Source: Nitratireductor arenosus
Lineage (GTDB): Bacteria; Pseudomonadota; Alphaproteobacteria; Rhizobiales; Rhizobiaceae
Length of the DNA: 64,000 nucleotides
Assembly (NCBI RefSeq): GCF_009742725.1
Contig: NZ_WPHG01000002.1
Coordinates: 372,001 to 436,000, forward strand
Direction of reading: 5' to 3'
Of the stretch, positions 7,061 through 15,079 are shown in pieces. The notes under the pieces were generated by a model. That model was not told the DNA's origin, searched no databases, and saw only the letters and a list, made by a program, of their open reading frames with translations. The translations under genes were made by a program, and so were the position numbers. Every line of letters starts with the position of its first letter. Position 1 is the first letter of the stretch.

Positions 7061-8011
7061 ATGTCCGCCGAAGTCGAAGCCGTGTTGTTCATTTTCGGTC
7101 TGATCGCGCTTGGCTACCTCGCCGGCGTGAGCGGCTATCTGAAGGCGGAGGCCGGCGATGCGCTGGCCGAATTCGCGGTCTCGGTCGCGGTGCCGCTGTT
7201 GTTGTTCAAGACCATGCAAAGCGCCGATTTCCACGGCGCGGCGCCCTGGTCGTTGTGGATTGCCTATTTCGCCTCGGTGGCGATCGCCTGGGCGCTCGGC
7301 CAGTTCGTCACCACGCGGGTCTTCGGTCGCGATGCGCGCGCCGGGGTGGTCGGCGGCGTGTCGGCCTCATTTTCCAACACAGTTCTGCTCGGCATTCCGC
7401 TGGTGCTCGGCGTGTTCGGCCAGGCCGGATTCGAGATCCTGGCGCTGATCGTGTCGGTGCATCTGGTGGTGATGATGGCGGCCTCGATCGTCGTTTTCGC
7501 TATTCTCGACGGCAGCCGCGACGGCGCGCCGCGCCCGTCCGCCATGGTTTCCGATTTTTTCGGCAAGCTTTTGCGCAATCCGATCATCATCGGCATTCTG
7601 GCAGGTCTCGCCTTCCGCTTTACCGGTTGGCAACTGCCCGGCCTCGGCCTGCGTTTCGTCGACGCGCTGGCCGGCATTGCCGGGCCGCTGGCGCTGTTTT
7701 CGATCGGCCTCGGGCTGCGTCGCTACGGCATTGCCGGCAATCTGCGCGCCGGCGTCGCCCTTGCCGGGTTCAAGCTCGTCTTGATGCCGACGCTGACCCT
7801 GGTCCTGGCGCTGGCGCTCGGCCTGCCGCCGCTGGCCGCCCAGGTCGCCGTCATCACCGCGTCGCTGCCGACCGGCGTCAACGCCTATCTGATCGCCGTC
7901 CAGTTCGGAACCGGTCAGGCGATCTCGACAAACGCGATGATGATCGCCACGAGCTGCGCGGTGGTCACGATTTCGCTGTGGCTGTTGGTGCTGCAGGCCG
8001 TGTTCGGCTGA
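7061..8011 (+). CDS. AEC-family membrane transporter
   Basis: A 316-residue integral membrane protein with about ten hydrophobic segments in two similar halves, the pattern of auxin efflux carrier (AEC) family permeases such as malonate and malate transporters. It begins MSAEVEAVLFIFGLIALGYL; an internal loop near 145-170 is charged, and the second half has the conserved FSIGLGL and SLPTGVNAYLIA segments. It is the last plus-strand gene of the left arm, 59 bp after the Gfo/Idh/MocA gene, and converges on the GntR gene. It may move a pathway intermediate such as sulfolactate, or another organic anion, across the inner membrane. It is not of the TauE/SafE type usually linked to sulfite export. 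Confidence 0.85.
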   Translation: MSAEVEAVLFIFGLIALGYLAGVSGYLKAEAGDALAEFAVSVAVPLLLFKTMQSADFHGAAPWSLWIAYFASVAIAWALGQFVTTRVFGRDARAGVVGGVSASFSNTVLLGIPLVLGVFGQAGFEILALIVSVHLVVMMAASIVVFAILDGSRDGAPRPSAMVSDFFGKLLRNPIIIGILAGLAFRFTGWQLPGLGLRFVDALAGIAGPLALFSIGLGLRRYGIAGNLRAGVALAGFKLVLMPTLTLVLALALGLPPLAAQVAVITASLPTGVNAYLIAVQFGTGQAISTNAMMIATSCAVVTISLWLLVLQAVFG

Positions 8012-8023
8012 GGCGGGGCGGGA

Positions 8024-8758
8024 TCAGCGCAGTTCGGCGGCGTAATGGGCCATGTCGGTCAGGCAGCGCGAGACGCGCAGCTCGACCGGCTTGTTTTCCA
8101 GGTCGAAGGCCACGCGCGTGATCTCCAGCAGCGGCGTGTGCGTTGCGCAGCCGAGATGGGCCGCGTCCGCCTCTGACGCCGCGACCGCCTTCAACCGCTC
8201 GCTGGCCCTTGCGATGGTGACACCCCAACGCTGCGAATAGAGGCCGTAAACGTTGTTGGGCAGGTCGGCGACGTCGCCAAAGCCCGCAAACCGCGCCGCG
8301 GGCAGGCGGATCGTTTCCACCAGGAGCGGCTTGTCGCGGATCGAGCGCAGCCGCTCGGTCAGCCACACGGCCTCGCCGGCCTGCAGGTCCAGCGCCCGGG
8401 CGTCGCGGCGGGTCGCGCGAGCCCGGTCGCGCTTGAGGATGCGCGATTGCGGAAACGAGGTCTCGCCGTCGTCCGGCACCATCCGGAAGAACTGGAACAG
8501 GATGCGGCTTTCCTCCGGGCTGGCGACGAAGGTGCCGCGACCCTGGCGCCGGATCAAAAGGTTCTCCGCCGTCATCGCGTCGAGCGCCTTGCGGATCGTG
8601 CCCTGGCTGACCCCGACCTGGCGCGCCAGCTCCATCTCGGAGGGGATCAACTGGCCCGGCTGCCACTCGCCGTCGATCAGGCGCCGGACGAGTTGGTCCT
8701 TCACCTGCATGTAGAGCGGCTTGTAGGCGAATGTGGTGGCTGGCGCGTTCTCGTTCAT
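8024..8758 (-). CDS. GntR-family regulator, HutC/FarR subfamily
   Basis: A 244-residue transcription factor with an N-terminal winged helix (residues 15-80: LYMQVKDQLV...IPSEMELARQVGVSQGTIRKALDAM...RRQGRGTF) and a C-terminal UTRA ligand-binding domain, which puts it in the HutC group; these usually sense small metabolites and repress. It sits between the two arms of the sulfosugar locus, convergent with the permease and divergent from suyA. The 14-bp palindrome in the shared promoter (72 bp from its start) and a copy in front of the kinase gene are its probable operators, so it should control itself as well. SQ, sulfofructose or a phosphorylated intermediate are likely effectors; this is inference. 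Confidence 0.9.
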   Translation of the reverse strand: MNENAPATTFAYKPLYMQVKDQLVRRLIDGEWQPGQLIPSEMELARQVGVSQGTIRKALDAMTAENLLIRRQGRGTFVASPEESRILFQFFRMVPDDGETSFPQSRILKRDRARATRRDARALDLQAGEAVWLTERLRSIRDKPLLVETIRLPAARFAGFGDVADLPNNVYGLYSQRWGVTIARASERLKAVAASEADAAHLGCATHTPLLEITRVAFDLENKPVELRVSRCLTDMAHYAAELR

Positions 8759-8830
8759 GACCGAATCCCCGTATCGGACCCCGATTTTCTAGCCGGTCGG
8801 AATTGACTTTGCCAGAATTTTATATCTTAT

Positions 8831-8844
8831 GTCTTATATAAGAC
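8831..8844. promoter_or_regulatory. GntR operator candidate, right arm
   Basis: GTCTTATATAAGAC is a perfect 14-bp palindrome in the 119 bp between the divergent gntR and suyA genes, ending 33 bp before suyA. Its core and the following bases match the site at 1875 over 17 positions. An additional half-like TATCTTAT lies just upstream at 8823-8830. The position suits repression of both genes. Confidence 0.75.
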
Positions 8845-8877
8845 TTGAGCATTCCAAATGGGGGCTGACGGGATTTC

Positions 8878-9165
8878 ATGACCATTCCACACCTGCTCGT
8901 GCATGATCGGAAGGACAATGTCGGCGTTGTCGTGGTCGAGGGGCTGACGGCGGGAACCCGCATGCTGGCCGCCGTCACCGAGGACGATTCCAGCTTCGAG
9001 ATCGAAGCCGGAAACGACGTTCCGATCGGTCACAAAGTGGCGCTTCGCGACATCGCCGACGGCGACACCGCGATCAAATATGGCGAGGATATCGGGCGCT
9101 TCGTAGCCGATGTGGCGCGCGGCGAACACGTGCACGTCCACAATCTGAAGACCAAGCGCTGGTAG
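8878..9165 (+). CDS. suyA: sulfolactate sulfo-lyase small subunit SuyA
   Basis: A 95-residue SAF-domain protein equivalent to the N-terminal part of altronate dehydratase UxaA, ending in the typical [14 protein letters not shown]. As an independent small gene immediately before a large-subunit gene, it matches SuyA, the alpha subunit of (2R)-3-sulfolactate sulfo-lyase, which eliminates sulfite from sulfolactate to give pyruvate. Split UxaA-type dehydratases for altronate or galactarate have the same layout, so the identification leans on the neighbours: suyB with the sulfo-lyase-like sequence, then slcC and comC. It is the first gene of the right arm, 33 bp after the GntR palindrome. Confidence 0.85.
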   Translation: MTIPHLLVHDRKDNVGVVVVEGLTAGTRMLAAVTEDDSSFEIEAGNDVPIGHKVALRDIADGDTAIKYGEDIGRFVADVARGEHVHVHNLKTKRW

Positions 9166-9224
9166 GCGCCGGACGCGGGAACGGGTTTTCCGCATCGCAC
9201 GAAATTGGCACGGGAAAAGCGAAG

Positions 9225-10406
9225 ATGGCCGCGAACTATTCCAATCTGACATTCAAGGGCTACCGGCGCGACAATGGCCGGGTGGGCGTCAGGAACCACG
9301 TCGTCATCCTGCCGGTGGACGACATCTCCAATGCCGCCTGCGAGGCGGTGGCCAACAATATCAAGGGCACGCTGGCGCTGCCGCACGCCTATGGCAGGCT
9401 GCAGTTCGGCGCCGACCTCGACCTGCATTTCCGCACCATGATCGGCACCGGCGCCAACCCGAACGTGGCCGCCTGCATCGTGATCGGCATCGAGCCGGGC
9501 TGGACCAAAAAGATCGTCGACGGAATCGCTGAAACCGGCAAGCCGGTGGCCGGGTTCTCGATCGAGCAGAACGGCGACCTGAAGACGATCATGGACGCCT
9601 CGCGCAAGGCGAAGGAATTCGTCCATTACGCCACCGAGCTGCAGCGCGAGGATTGCGCGGTTGGCGAGCTGTGGGTGTCCACCAAATGCGGCGAGAGCGA
9701 CACGACAACCGGGCTCGGCTCGTGCCCGACGGTCGGCAACATGTACGACAAGCTGCTGCCGGAAGGCATTTACGGCTGTTTCGGCGAGACCTCCGAGATC
9801 ACGGGCGCCGAGCATATCTGCAAGCAGCGCGCCGCCAGCCCGGAGGTCGGCGAGCGCTGGTACGCGATGTGGAAGGCCTATCAGGACGACGTCATTTTCG
9901 CGCATCAGACCGACGATCTGTCGGAGAGCCAGCCCACCAAGGGCAATATCGAGGGCGGGCTGACGACGATCGAGGAAAAGGCGCTCGGCAATCTGGAAAA
10001 GATCGGCCGCACGTCGAAATTCATCGACATATTGGAGCCGGCCGAGGCGCCCCGATCGGGCAAGGGGCTCTATTTCATGGACAGTTCGTCGGCGGCAGCC
10101 GAATGCGTGACGCTGATGGCGGCCGGCGGTTATGTCGTGCACACGTTTCCGACCGGCCAGGGCAATGTGATCGGCAACCCGATCGTGCCGGTGATCAAGA
10201 TCACCGCCAATCCGCGCACGGTGCGCACGATGGGCGAACATGTCGACCTCGACGTGTCCGGCATCTTGCGCCGGGAGATGACGATCGACGATGCCGGTGA
10301 CGCGCTGATCGACATGATCGTGCGCACGGCGAGCGGCCGCAGCACCGCCGCCGAGGCGCTTGGCCATCGCGAATTCGTCATGACCAAGCTCTACCGGAGC
10401 GCCTGA
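9225..10406 (+). CDS. suyB: sulfolactate sulfo-lyase large subunit SuyB
   Basis: A 393-residue UxaA C-terminal-domain protein, the catalytic subunit that cleaves the C-S bond of (2R)-sulfolactate, releasing sulfite and pyruvate in the cytoplasm. Hallmarks: [21 protein letters not shown] at the N-terminus, [59 protein letters not shown] with cysteines suited to an iron site, and [15 protein letters not shown]. These stretches agree with SuyB sequences as I recall them. It follows suyA by 59 bp. The gap to slcC (170 bp) includes possible hairpins (10479-10508 and 10531-10548), so part of the operon may have its own control. Altronate dehydratase is the fallback reading. Confidence 0.85.
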   Translation: MAANYSNLTFKGYRRDNGRVGVRNHVVILPVDDISNAACEAVANNIKGTLALPHAYGRLQFGADLDLHFRTMIGTGANPNVAACIVIGIEPGWTKKIVDGIAETGKPVAGFSIEQNGDLKTIMDASRKAKEFVHYATELQREDCAVGELWVSTKCGESDTTTGLGSCPTVGNMYDKLLPEGIYGCFGETSEITGAEHICKQRAASPEVGERWYAMWKAYQDDVIFAHQTDDLSESQPTKGNIEGGLTTIEEKALGNLEKIGRTSKFIDILEPAEAPRSGKGLYFMDSSSAAAECVTLMAAGGYVVHTFPTGQGNVIGNPIVPVIKITANPRTVRTMGEHVDLDVSGILRREMTIDDAGDALIDMIVRTASGRSTAAEALGHREFVMTKLYRSA

Positions 10407-10576
10407 GCGCTCCAGTTGCGGAGATCGGGCTCCATCGCCCGCAATTTCGCGACGATCCTGTCGCGGCTCATCCTTTTGCCGCCGCTCGTGCCGATTATCG
10501 GCCGGCGGCGGCGATTTGATATTATCGGAGGCCCGCCTGATGCCGGGCGGCGTTCAAACGGGAAACCGCATTGCCC

Positions 10577-11506
10577 ATGCCTGAAATCGTGATCGCCGAA
10601 TTCATGGACGAGACCGCCGTGGAGCACATGCGTCAGCGCCACGACACGCTCTACGACGCCACGCTCGTCGACCGGCCGGATGCCCTGGCCGCCGCCCTTG
10701 CCGAAGCGCGCGTGCTCGTGGTGCGCAACCGCACCCAGGTGCGCGGCGCGCTGCTGGCGGCGGCGCCGCGCCTGGAGATGGTCGGCCGTCTCGGTGTCGG
10801 CCTCGACAATATCGACCTGGCCGCCTGCGCGGCGCGCGCCATCGCCGTGGTTCCGGCGACCGGCGCCAACGACCTGTCGGTGGCCGAATATGTGATCACG
10901 ACGGCGATGACGCTGTTGCGCGGCGCCTATGCGGCAAGCGGCGCGGTGGCCGCCGGCGCCTGGCCGCGCCAGACGCTGATCGGCCGCGAATTGTCGGGCC
11001 GGACGATCGGGCTGCTCGGCTACGGCGCGATCGCGCGCGAGGTCGCGGCGCGGGCGCGCGCGCTCGGCATGGCGGTCGTTGCGCACGACCCGCTGCTCGA
11101 CGCGGCCGATCCGGCCTGGGGAACGACGCGGCCGATGACGCTCGACGCGCTGCTTGTGGCGGCCGATGTCGTCAGCCTGCACGTGCCTTTGACGGAGGCC
11201 ACCCGACACATGATCGGCGCGGCGGAACTCGCGCGCATGAAGGACGATGCGATCCTCGTCAACGCGGCGCGCGGTGGGGTGATCGACGAGACGGCCCTTG
11301 CCGCCGCATTGCGTGCGGGAAGGATCGGCGGGGCCGCGCTCGACGTTTTCGAGGCCGAGCCGCTGACGGCCGAGGCCGGGAAAAAATTCGTCGGCCTGCC
11401 CAATCTGATCCTGACGCCGCATATTGCCGGGGTGACGGTGGAATCGAATATCCGCGTCTCGGCGGTGATCGCCGACGCGGTGCTGGCGCATCTGGAGGCG
11501 CGGTGA
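10577..11506 (+). CDS. slcC: (S)-sulfolactate dehydrogenase SlcC (D-2-hydroxyacid dehydrogenase family)
   Basis: Oxidises (S)-sulfolactate to 3-sulfopyruvate with NAD. The ATG at 10577 gives 309 residues, the length I recall for SlcC of Chromohalobacter; a TTG two codons upstream is an alternative start. Features of the D-3-phosphoglycerate dehydrogenase family are complete: NAD-binding GLLGYGAIA near 146-153, and the catalytic triad Arg232 (NAARGG), Glu261 (DVFEAEP) and His282 (TPHIAG). The stop codon overlaps the comC ATG by one base. Placement between suyB and comC reproduces the known sulfolactate-inversion set. Another 2-hydroxyacid dehydrogenase function cannot be excluded from sequence alone. 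Confidence 0.8.
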   Translation: MPEIVIAEFMDETAVEHMRQRHDTLYDATLVDRPDALAAALAEARVLVVRNRTQVRGALLAAAPRLEMVGRLGVGLDNIDLAACAARAIAVVPATGANDLSVAEYVITTAMTLLRGAYAASGAVAAGAWPRQTLIGRELSGRTIGLLGYGAIAREVAARARALGMAVVAHDPLLDAADPAWGTTRPMTLDALLVAADVVSLHVPLTEATRHMIGAAELARMKDDAILVNAARGGVIDETALAAALRAGRIGGAALDVFEAEPLTAEAGKKFVGLPNLILTPHIAGVTVESNIRVSAVIADAVLAHLEAR

Positions 11507-12513
11507 TGGGCGAACGTCTTTTGACGGCCGACGACGCGCATCGCCTGTGCGTGGCGGCGCTGACGGCCTCGCGCACGACGGCCAACAATGCCGAGGCGGT
11601 GGCGCGCGCGCTGGTCGGCGCCGAACTGGCCGGGCAGGGCGGTCACGGCCTGAGCCGGGTGCCGGCCTATGCCGCCCAGGCGCGGGCGGGCAAGGTCGAC
11701 GGCTTCGCCACCGCGACTGCGACCCTGACCCGGCCGGGCGCCGTCCAGATCGACGCCGCGCACGGTTTTGCCTATCCCGCGCTCGAACTCGCCGTCGCCC
11801 GGCTTGCCGAGATCGCGCCGGCCCAGGGCGTGGCGCTTGCCGGCATCAGGCGCTCGCACCATGCCGGGGTGGCCGGGCTGACGGTGGAGGCATTGGCCGA
11901 ACGGGGGCTGGTGGCGCTGCTTTTTGCCAACGCGCCGGCGGCGATGGCGCCCTGGGGCGGACGGCGGCCGCTCTACGGCACCGATCCGATCGCCTTTGCC
12001 TGTCCGGTGGAGGGCGGCGCGCCGGTGGTGGTCGACGTGTCGCTGTCGAAAGTCGCCCGCGGCAGGATCATGGCCGCACGGCAGAAGGGCGAACCGATTG
12101 CCGAGGGCTGGGCGCTCGACAGCGCCGGCAACCCGACCACCGACGCCGAGGCCGCGCTTGCCGGCACGATGGTGCCGCTCGGCGATGCCAAGGGCACCGC
12201 GCTGGCGCTGATGGTGGAATTGCTGGCGGCCGGGCTGACCGGCGCCAACTATGCTTACGAACAGACCTCGTTCTTCGATGCCGAGGGCGCGCCGCCGGGA
12301 ACCGGCCAGCTTCTGATTGCGATTGATCCAGCCGCCTTCGGTGCTGTCAGCGCGGTTGCCCGTTTTGCCGAAATGTCGCAAATTGTCGCCGAAACGGATG
12401 GAGCGCGAGTGCCGGGGCAAAGACGGCACGAAATCCGACACCGTTTGCGGCGCGACGGCATTCCGCTCGATTCGGCGCTTATTCAGGATATTGAAACCAT
12501 TGCCGCCGGGTAG
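11506..12513 (+). CDS. comC: (R)-sulfolactate dehydrogenase ComC (Ldh2/malate dehydrogenase type)
   Basis: A 335-residue member of the Ldh2/MdlH family, which includes ComC. Here it would reduce 3-sulfopyruvate to (R)-sulfolactate, the only enantiomer SuyAB accepts, completing inversion together with SlcC. Motifs seen: LVGAELAGQGGHGLSRVP with the substrate-binding His/Arg segment near 40-52, RRSHHAGVAGLTVE near 113-125 with the catalytic histidine, the nucleotide-binding NAPAAMAPWGG and YGTDPIAFACP, and a GDAKGTALALMVELL helix near 225. The ATG at 11506 shares its A with the slcC stop. The C-terminus is short and arginine-rich compared with the rest, but still in frame. Confidence 0.8.
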   Translation: MGERLLTADDAHRLCVAALTASRTTANNAEAVARALVGAELAGQGGHGLSRVPAYAAQARAGKVDGFATATATLTRPGAVQIDAAHGFAYPALELAVARLAEIAPAQGVALAGIRRSHHAGVAGLTVEALAERGLVALLFANAPAAMAPWGGRRPLYGTDPIAFACPVEGGAPVVVDVSLSKVARGRIMAARQKGEPIAEGWALDSAGNPTTDAEAALAGTMVPLGDAKGTALALMVELLAAGLTGANYAYEQTSFFDAEGAPPGTGQLLIAIDPAAFGAVSAVARFAEMSQIVAETDGARVPGQRRHEIRHRLRRDGIPLDSALIQDIETIAAG

Positions 12514-12532
12514 CGCGGTACGGAGGCGATTT

Positions 12533-13990
12533 ATGTTGCAGAAGACCAGCCACTATATGCGTCAGGCCAACCTGATCGGCGGCGAATGGGTCGATGCCGA
12601 TTCCGGCGCGACGCTGGACGTGACCAACCCGGCCAACGGGCAAACGATCGGCACGGTGCCGAAATCGGGCACGGCGGAGACCCGGCGCGCCATCGAGGCG
12701 GCCGAAAAGGCTTTCCAGTCGTGGAAGAAGACGTCGGCCAACGAACGGTCCAAATTGCTGCGCCGGCTGCACGACCTCATCCTGGAGAACCAGGACCCGC
12801 TGGCCGAGCTCCTGACGATGGAGCAGGGCAAGTCGCTTGCCGAGGCCAAGGGCGAGGTGGCGATCTCGGCCGCCTATATTCTGTGGTTCGCGGAGGAGGG
12901 GCGGCGCACCTATGGCGACGTGGTGCCGAGCCCGTGGGCGGACCGTCGCCTGCTGGTCACCAAGGAGCCGGTGGGCGTGGTCGCGGCGATCACGCCGTGG
13001 AACTTTCCCTCCTCGATGCTGGCCCGCAAGATCGGTCCGGCGCTTGCCGCCGGCTGCACGGCGGTGGTCAAGCCCGCCTCGCAGACGCCCTATTCGGGGC
13101 TTGCCTGGGGCGCGCTGTGCGAGGAGGCGGGTTTCCCGAAGGGCGTCATCAATATCGTCACCGGCTCGGCGAGCGAGATCGGCGACGAATTGTGCTCCAA
13201 TCCGCTGGTGCGCAAGATCACCTTCACCGGCTCGACCGAGATCGGCAAGATGCTGATCGAGAAATCGGCCTCGACGGTGAAGAAGGTGTCGATGGAACTC
13301 GGCGGCAATGCGCCGTTCGTGGTTTTCGACGATGCCGATATCGACCGCGCCGTCGAAGGCGCGATGGTGGCCAAATACCGCAATTCCGGCCAGACCTGCG
13401 TGTGCACCAACCGGTTTTTCGTCCAGGCCGGCGTCTATGACACCTTCGTCGAGAAGCTCGCCGCCGCCTCGCGCAAGCTGAAGGTCGGCGCCGGGCTCGA
13501 CGACGGCACCCAGCAGGGGCCGCTGATCGACGTGAAGGCGGTCGAGAAGGTCGAGGAACTGATCGCCGACGCGACCGCGAAGGGCGGCACGGTCGTCACC
13601 GGCGGCAAGCGCCACGACCTCGGCGGCTCGTTCTTCGAGCCGACGGTGATTTCCGGCGCCACCACCGCCATGCGGGTGATGAAGGAGGAGATTTTCGGTC
13701 CGGTCGCGCCGGTGTTCCGTTTCGAGACCGAGGACGAGGCGGTCGCCATGGCCAACGACACCGAATTCGGCCTGGCCTGCTATTTCTATTCCGGCGATCT
13801 CGGCCGCGCCTTCCGGGTCACCGAGGCGCTGAAATATGGCATGGTCGGTGTCAATGAGGGCCTGATCACCACGGTCGAGGTGCCGTTCGGCGGGGTCAAG
13901 GAGTCCGGTCTCGGGCGCGAGGGCGGCCATCAGGGCATCGACGATTATCTCGACACCAAATATGTCTGCATCGGCGGCCTCGGCCTCTGA
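12533..13990 (+). CDS. NAD(P)-dependent aldehyde dehydrogenase, probable sulfolactaldehyde dehydrogenase
   Basis: A 485-residue aldehyde dehydrogenase most like succinate-semialdehyde dehydrogenases (GabD), the group from which known 3-sulfolactaldehyde dehydrogenases come. The ATG at 12533 is preceded by a good ribosome site (GGAGG, 7 bp away). Catalytic residues are present: Asn157 in ITPWNFP, Glu255 in MELGG, Cys289 in NSGQTCVC. The C-terminal YGMVGVNEGLITT/PFGGVKESGLGREGG is SSADH-like. In this locus it would oxidise sulfolactaldehyde from the aldolase to sulfolactate for SlcC/ComC/SuyAB. Start lies 19 bp after comC, within the same operon. A GABA-shunt role is the alternative. Confidence 0.8.
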   Translation: MLQKTSHYMRQANLIGGEWVDADSGATLDVTNPANGQTIGTVPKSGTAETRRAIEAAEKAFQSWKKTSANERSKLLRRLHDLILENQDPLAELLTMEQGKSLAEAKGEVAISAAYILWFAEEGRRTYGDVVPSPWADRRLLVTKEPVGVVAAITPWNFPSSMLARKIGPALAAGCTAVVKPASQTPYSGLAWGALCEEAGFPKGVINIVTGSASEIGDELCSNPLVRKITFTGSTEIGKMLIEKSASTVKKVSMELGGNAPFVVFDDADIDRAVEGAMVAKYRNSGQTCVCTNRFFVQAGVYDTFVEKLAAASRKLKVGAGLDDGTQQGPLIDVKAVEKVEELIADATAKGGTVVTGGKRHDLGGSFFEPTVISGATTAMRVMKEEIFGPVAPVFRFETEDEAVAMANDTEFGLACYFYSGDLGRAFRVTEALKYGMVGVNEGLITTVEVPFGGVKESGLGREGGHQGIDDYLDTKYVCIGGLGL

Positions 13991-14013
13991 TGCGACGCAG
14001 CCGCCGGCCCCGC

Positions 14014-14024
14014 GGGGGGGGGGG
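14014..14024 (+). repeat. run of eleven G
   Basis: An uninterrupted 11-G homopolymer in the 72 bp between the aldehyde dehydrogenase and epimerase genes, 38 bp before the epimerase ATG. Runs this long are slippage-prone and can alter promoter or leader spacing. They are also a common source of assembly error, so the true length is uncertain. Confidence 0.9.
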
Positions 14025-14062
14025 CGGCGATCCACCGATTGTAGCCATCGACGGAGCGGGAC

Positions 14063-15079
14063 ATGGCAGGCCCCGAATTGTTCGGCACGACCGAGGCGGG
14101 CGAGACGGTGCACCGCCTCGCCATTTCCGGCGGCGGGCTGCGGGCCAACATCCTGACCTGGGGCGCCGTCGTCCAGGATCTGCGTTTGTCGGGCCATGAC
14201 GCGCCGCTGGTGCTGGGATTTGAGCGTTTTGCCGATTATCCGGCGCATTCGCCCTATTTCGGGGCGATTGCCGGTCGTTACGCCAACCGGATCCGCGACG
14301 GACATTTCACCATCGAGGGCCAGCGCTTCGAGACCGACCGCAATTTTCTCGGCAAGCACACGCTGCATGGCGGCTCGACGGGGACCGGCAAGCGCGTCTG
14401 GCGGCTCGAGGCACACGGCGAGGATTTCGTCGCCCTGTCGCTGAAGGATGCCGACGGCACGATGGGGTTTCCGGGCGAGCTCGACATGTCGTGCACCTAT
14501 CGGCTGAAGCTTCCGGGCACGCTGTCGGTGGAACTGAGCGCGACCGCGGAGGCGCCGACGCTGTGCAATCTCGCCCATCACTCCTATTTCAACCTCGACG
14601 ACGGCGGCACCGGCGACATTCTGGACCATCGGGCGATGATCGCGGCCCTGGCCTATCTGCCGGTCGACGCGGAGATGATCCCGACCGGCGTGGTGGAGCC
14701 GGTGGAAGGCACGGCGTTCGACTTTCTGCTGCCGCGGCCGATCCGTCATGCCGACGAACACAACGCTCAACTCGCCTACGACCACAATTTCTGCCTGGCG
14801 GCCGCGCGCGGCCCCCTGCGCCAGGCGGCCTGGGTGCAGAGCGCGCATTCGGGCGTGGAGATGGAGGTGTGGACCACCGAGCCCGGCATCCAGTTTTACG
14901 CCGGCCACAAGCTCGCGCCGCAGGCCGACGGGCTCGGCGGGCGCCGCTACCGTGCGCATGCCGGTTTCTGCCTCGAACCGCAGGTCTGGCCGGATGCGCC
15001 GAACCGGCCCTATTTTCCGCAGGCCGTTCTGTGGCCCGGCGACCGCTACCGCCAGGTGACGGAATACCGTTTCAGATAG
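14063..15079 (+). CDS. aldose 1-epimerase, candidate sulfoquinovose mutarotase
   Basis: A 338-residue GalM-type mutarotase. Recognisable segments are GRYANRIRDG near 70-80, HGGSTGTGKRVW with the first active-site histidine near 100, LAHHSYFNLDD with the histidine pair near 173, and AYDHNFCL. Mutarotases of this family accompany sulfoglycolytic operons (YihR, SquM) because glycosidases release one SQ anomer and the next enzyme uses another. It is the last gene of the right arm. Its 3' end overlaps the convergent sugar kinase gene by 8 bp. General hexose mutarotation is possible, but operon membership supports SQ. Confidence 0.8.
   Translation: MAGPELFGTTEAGETVHRLAISGGGLRANILTWGAVVQDLRLSGHDAPLVLGFERFADYPAHSPYFGAIAGRYANRIRDGHFTIEGQRFETDRNFLGKHTLHGGSTGTGKRVWRLEAHGEDFVALSLKDADGTMGFPGELDMSCTYRLKLPGTLSVELSATAEAPTLCNLAHHSYFNLDDGGTGDILDHRAMIAALAYLPVDAEMIPTGVVEPVEGTAFDFLLPRPIRHADEHNAQLAYDHNFCLAAARGPLRQAAWVQSAHSGVEMEVWTTEPGIQFYAGHKLAPQADGLGGRRYRAHAGFCLEPQVWPDAPNRPYFPQAVLWPGDRYRQVTEYRFR

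Noticed and set aside
8878-10406. Altronate or galactarate dehydratase (UxaA/GarD) reading for the suyAB pair
   Set aside because: The family is shared, but the neighbours slcC, comC and a YihV-like kinase, and the absence of uxuB/uxaB/uxaC, favour sulfolactate sulfo-lyase. Kept as the fallback in the annotation.
10407-10576. Hairpins at 10479-10508 and 10531-10548 as a terminator between suyB and slcC
   Set aside because: Stems are short and there is no T-run; more likely leader structure or chance in GC-rich DNA.
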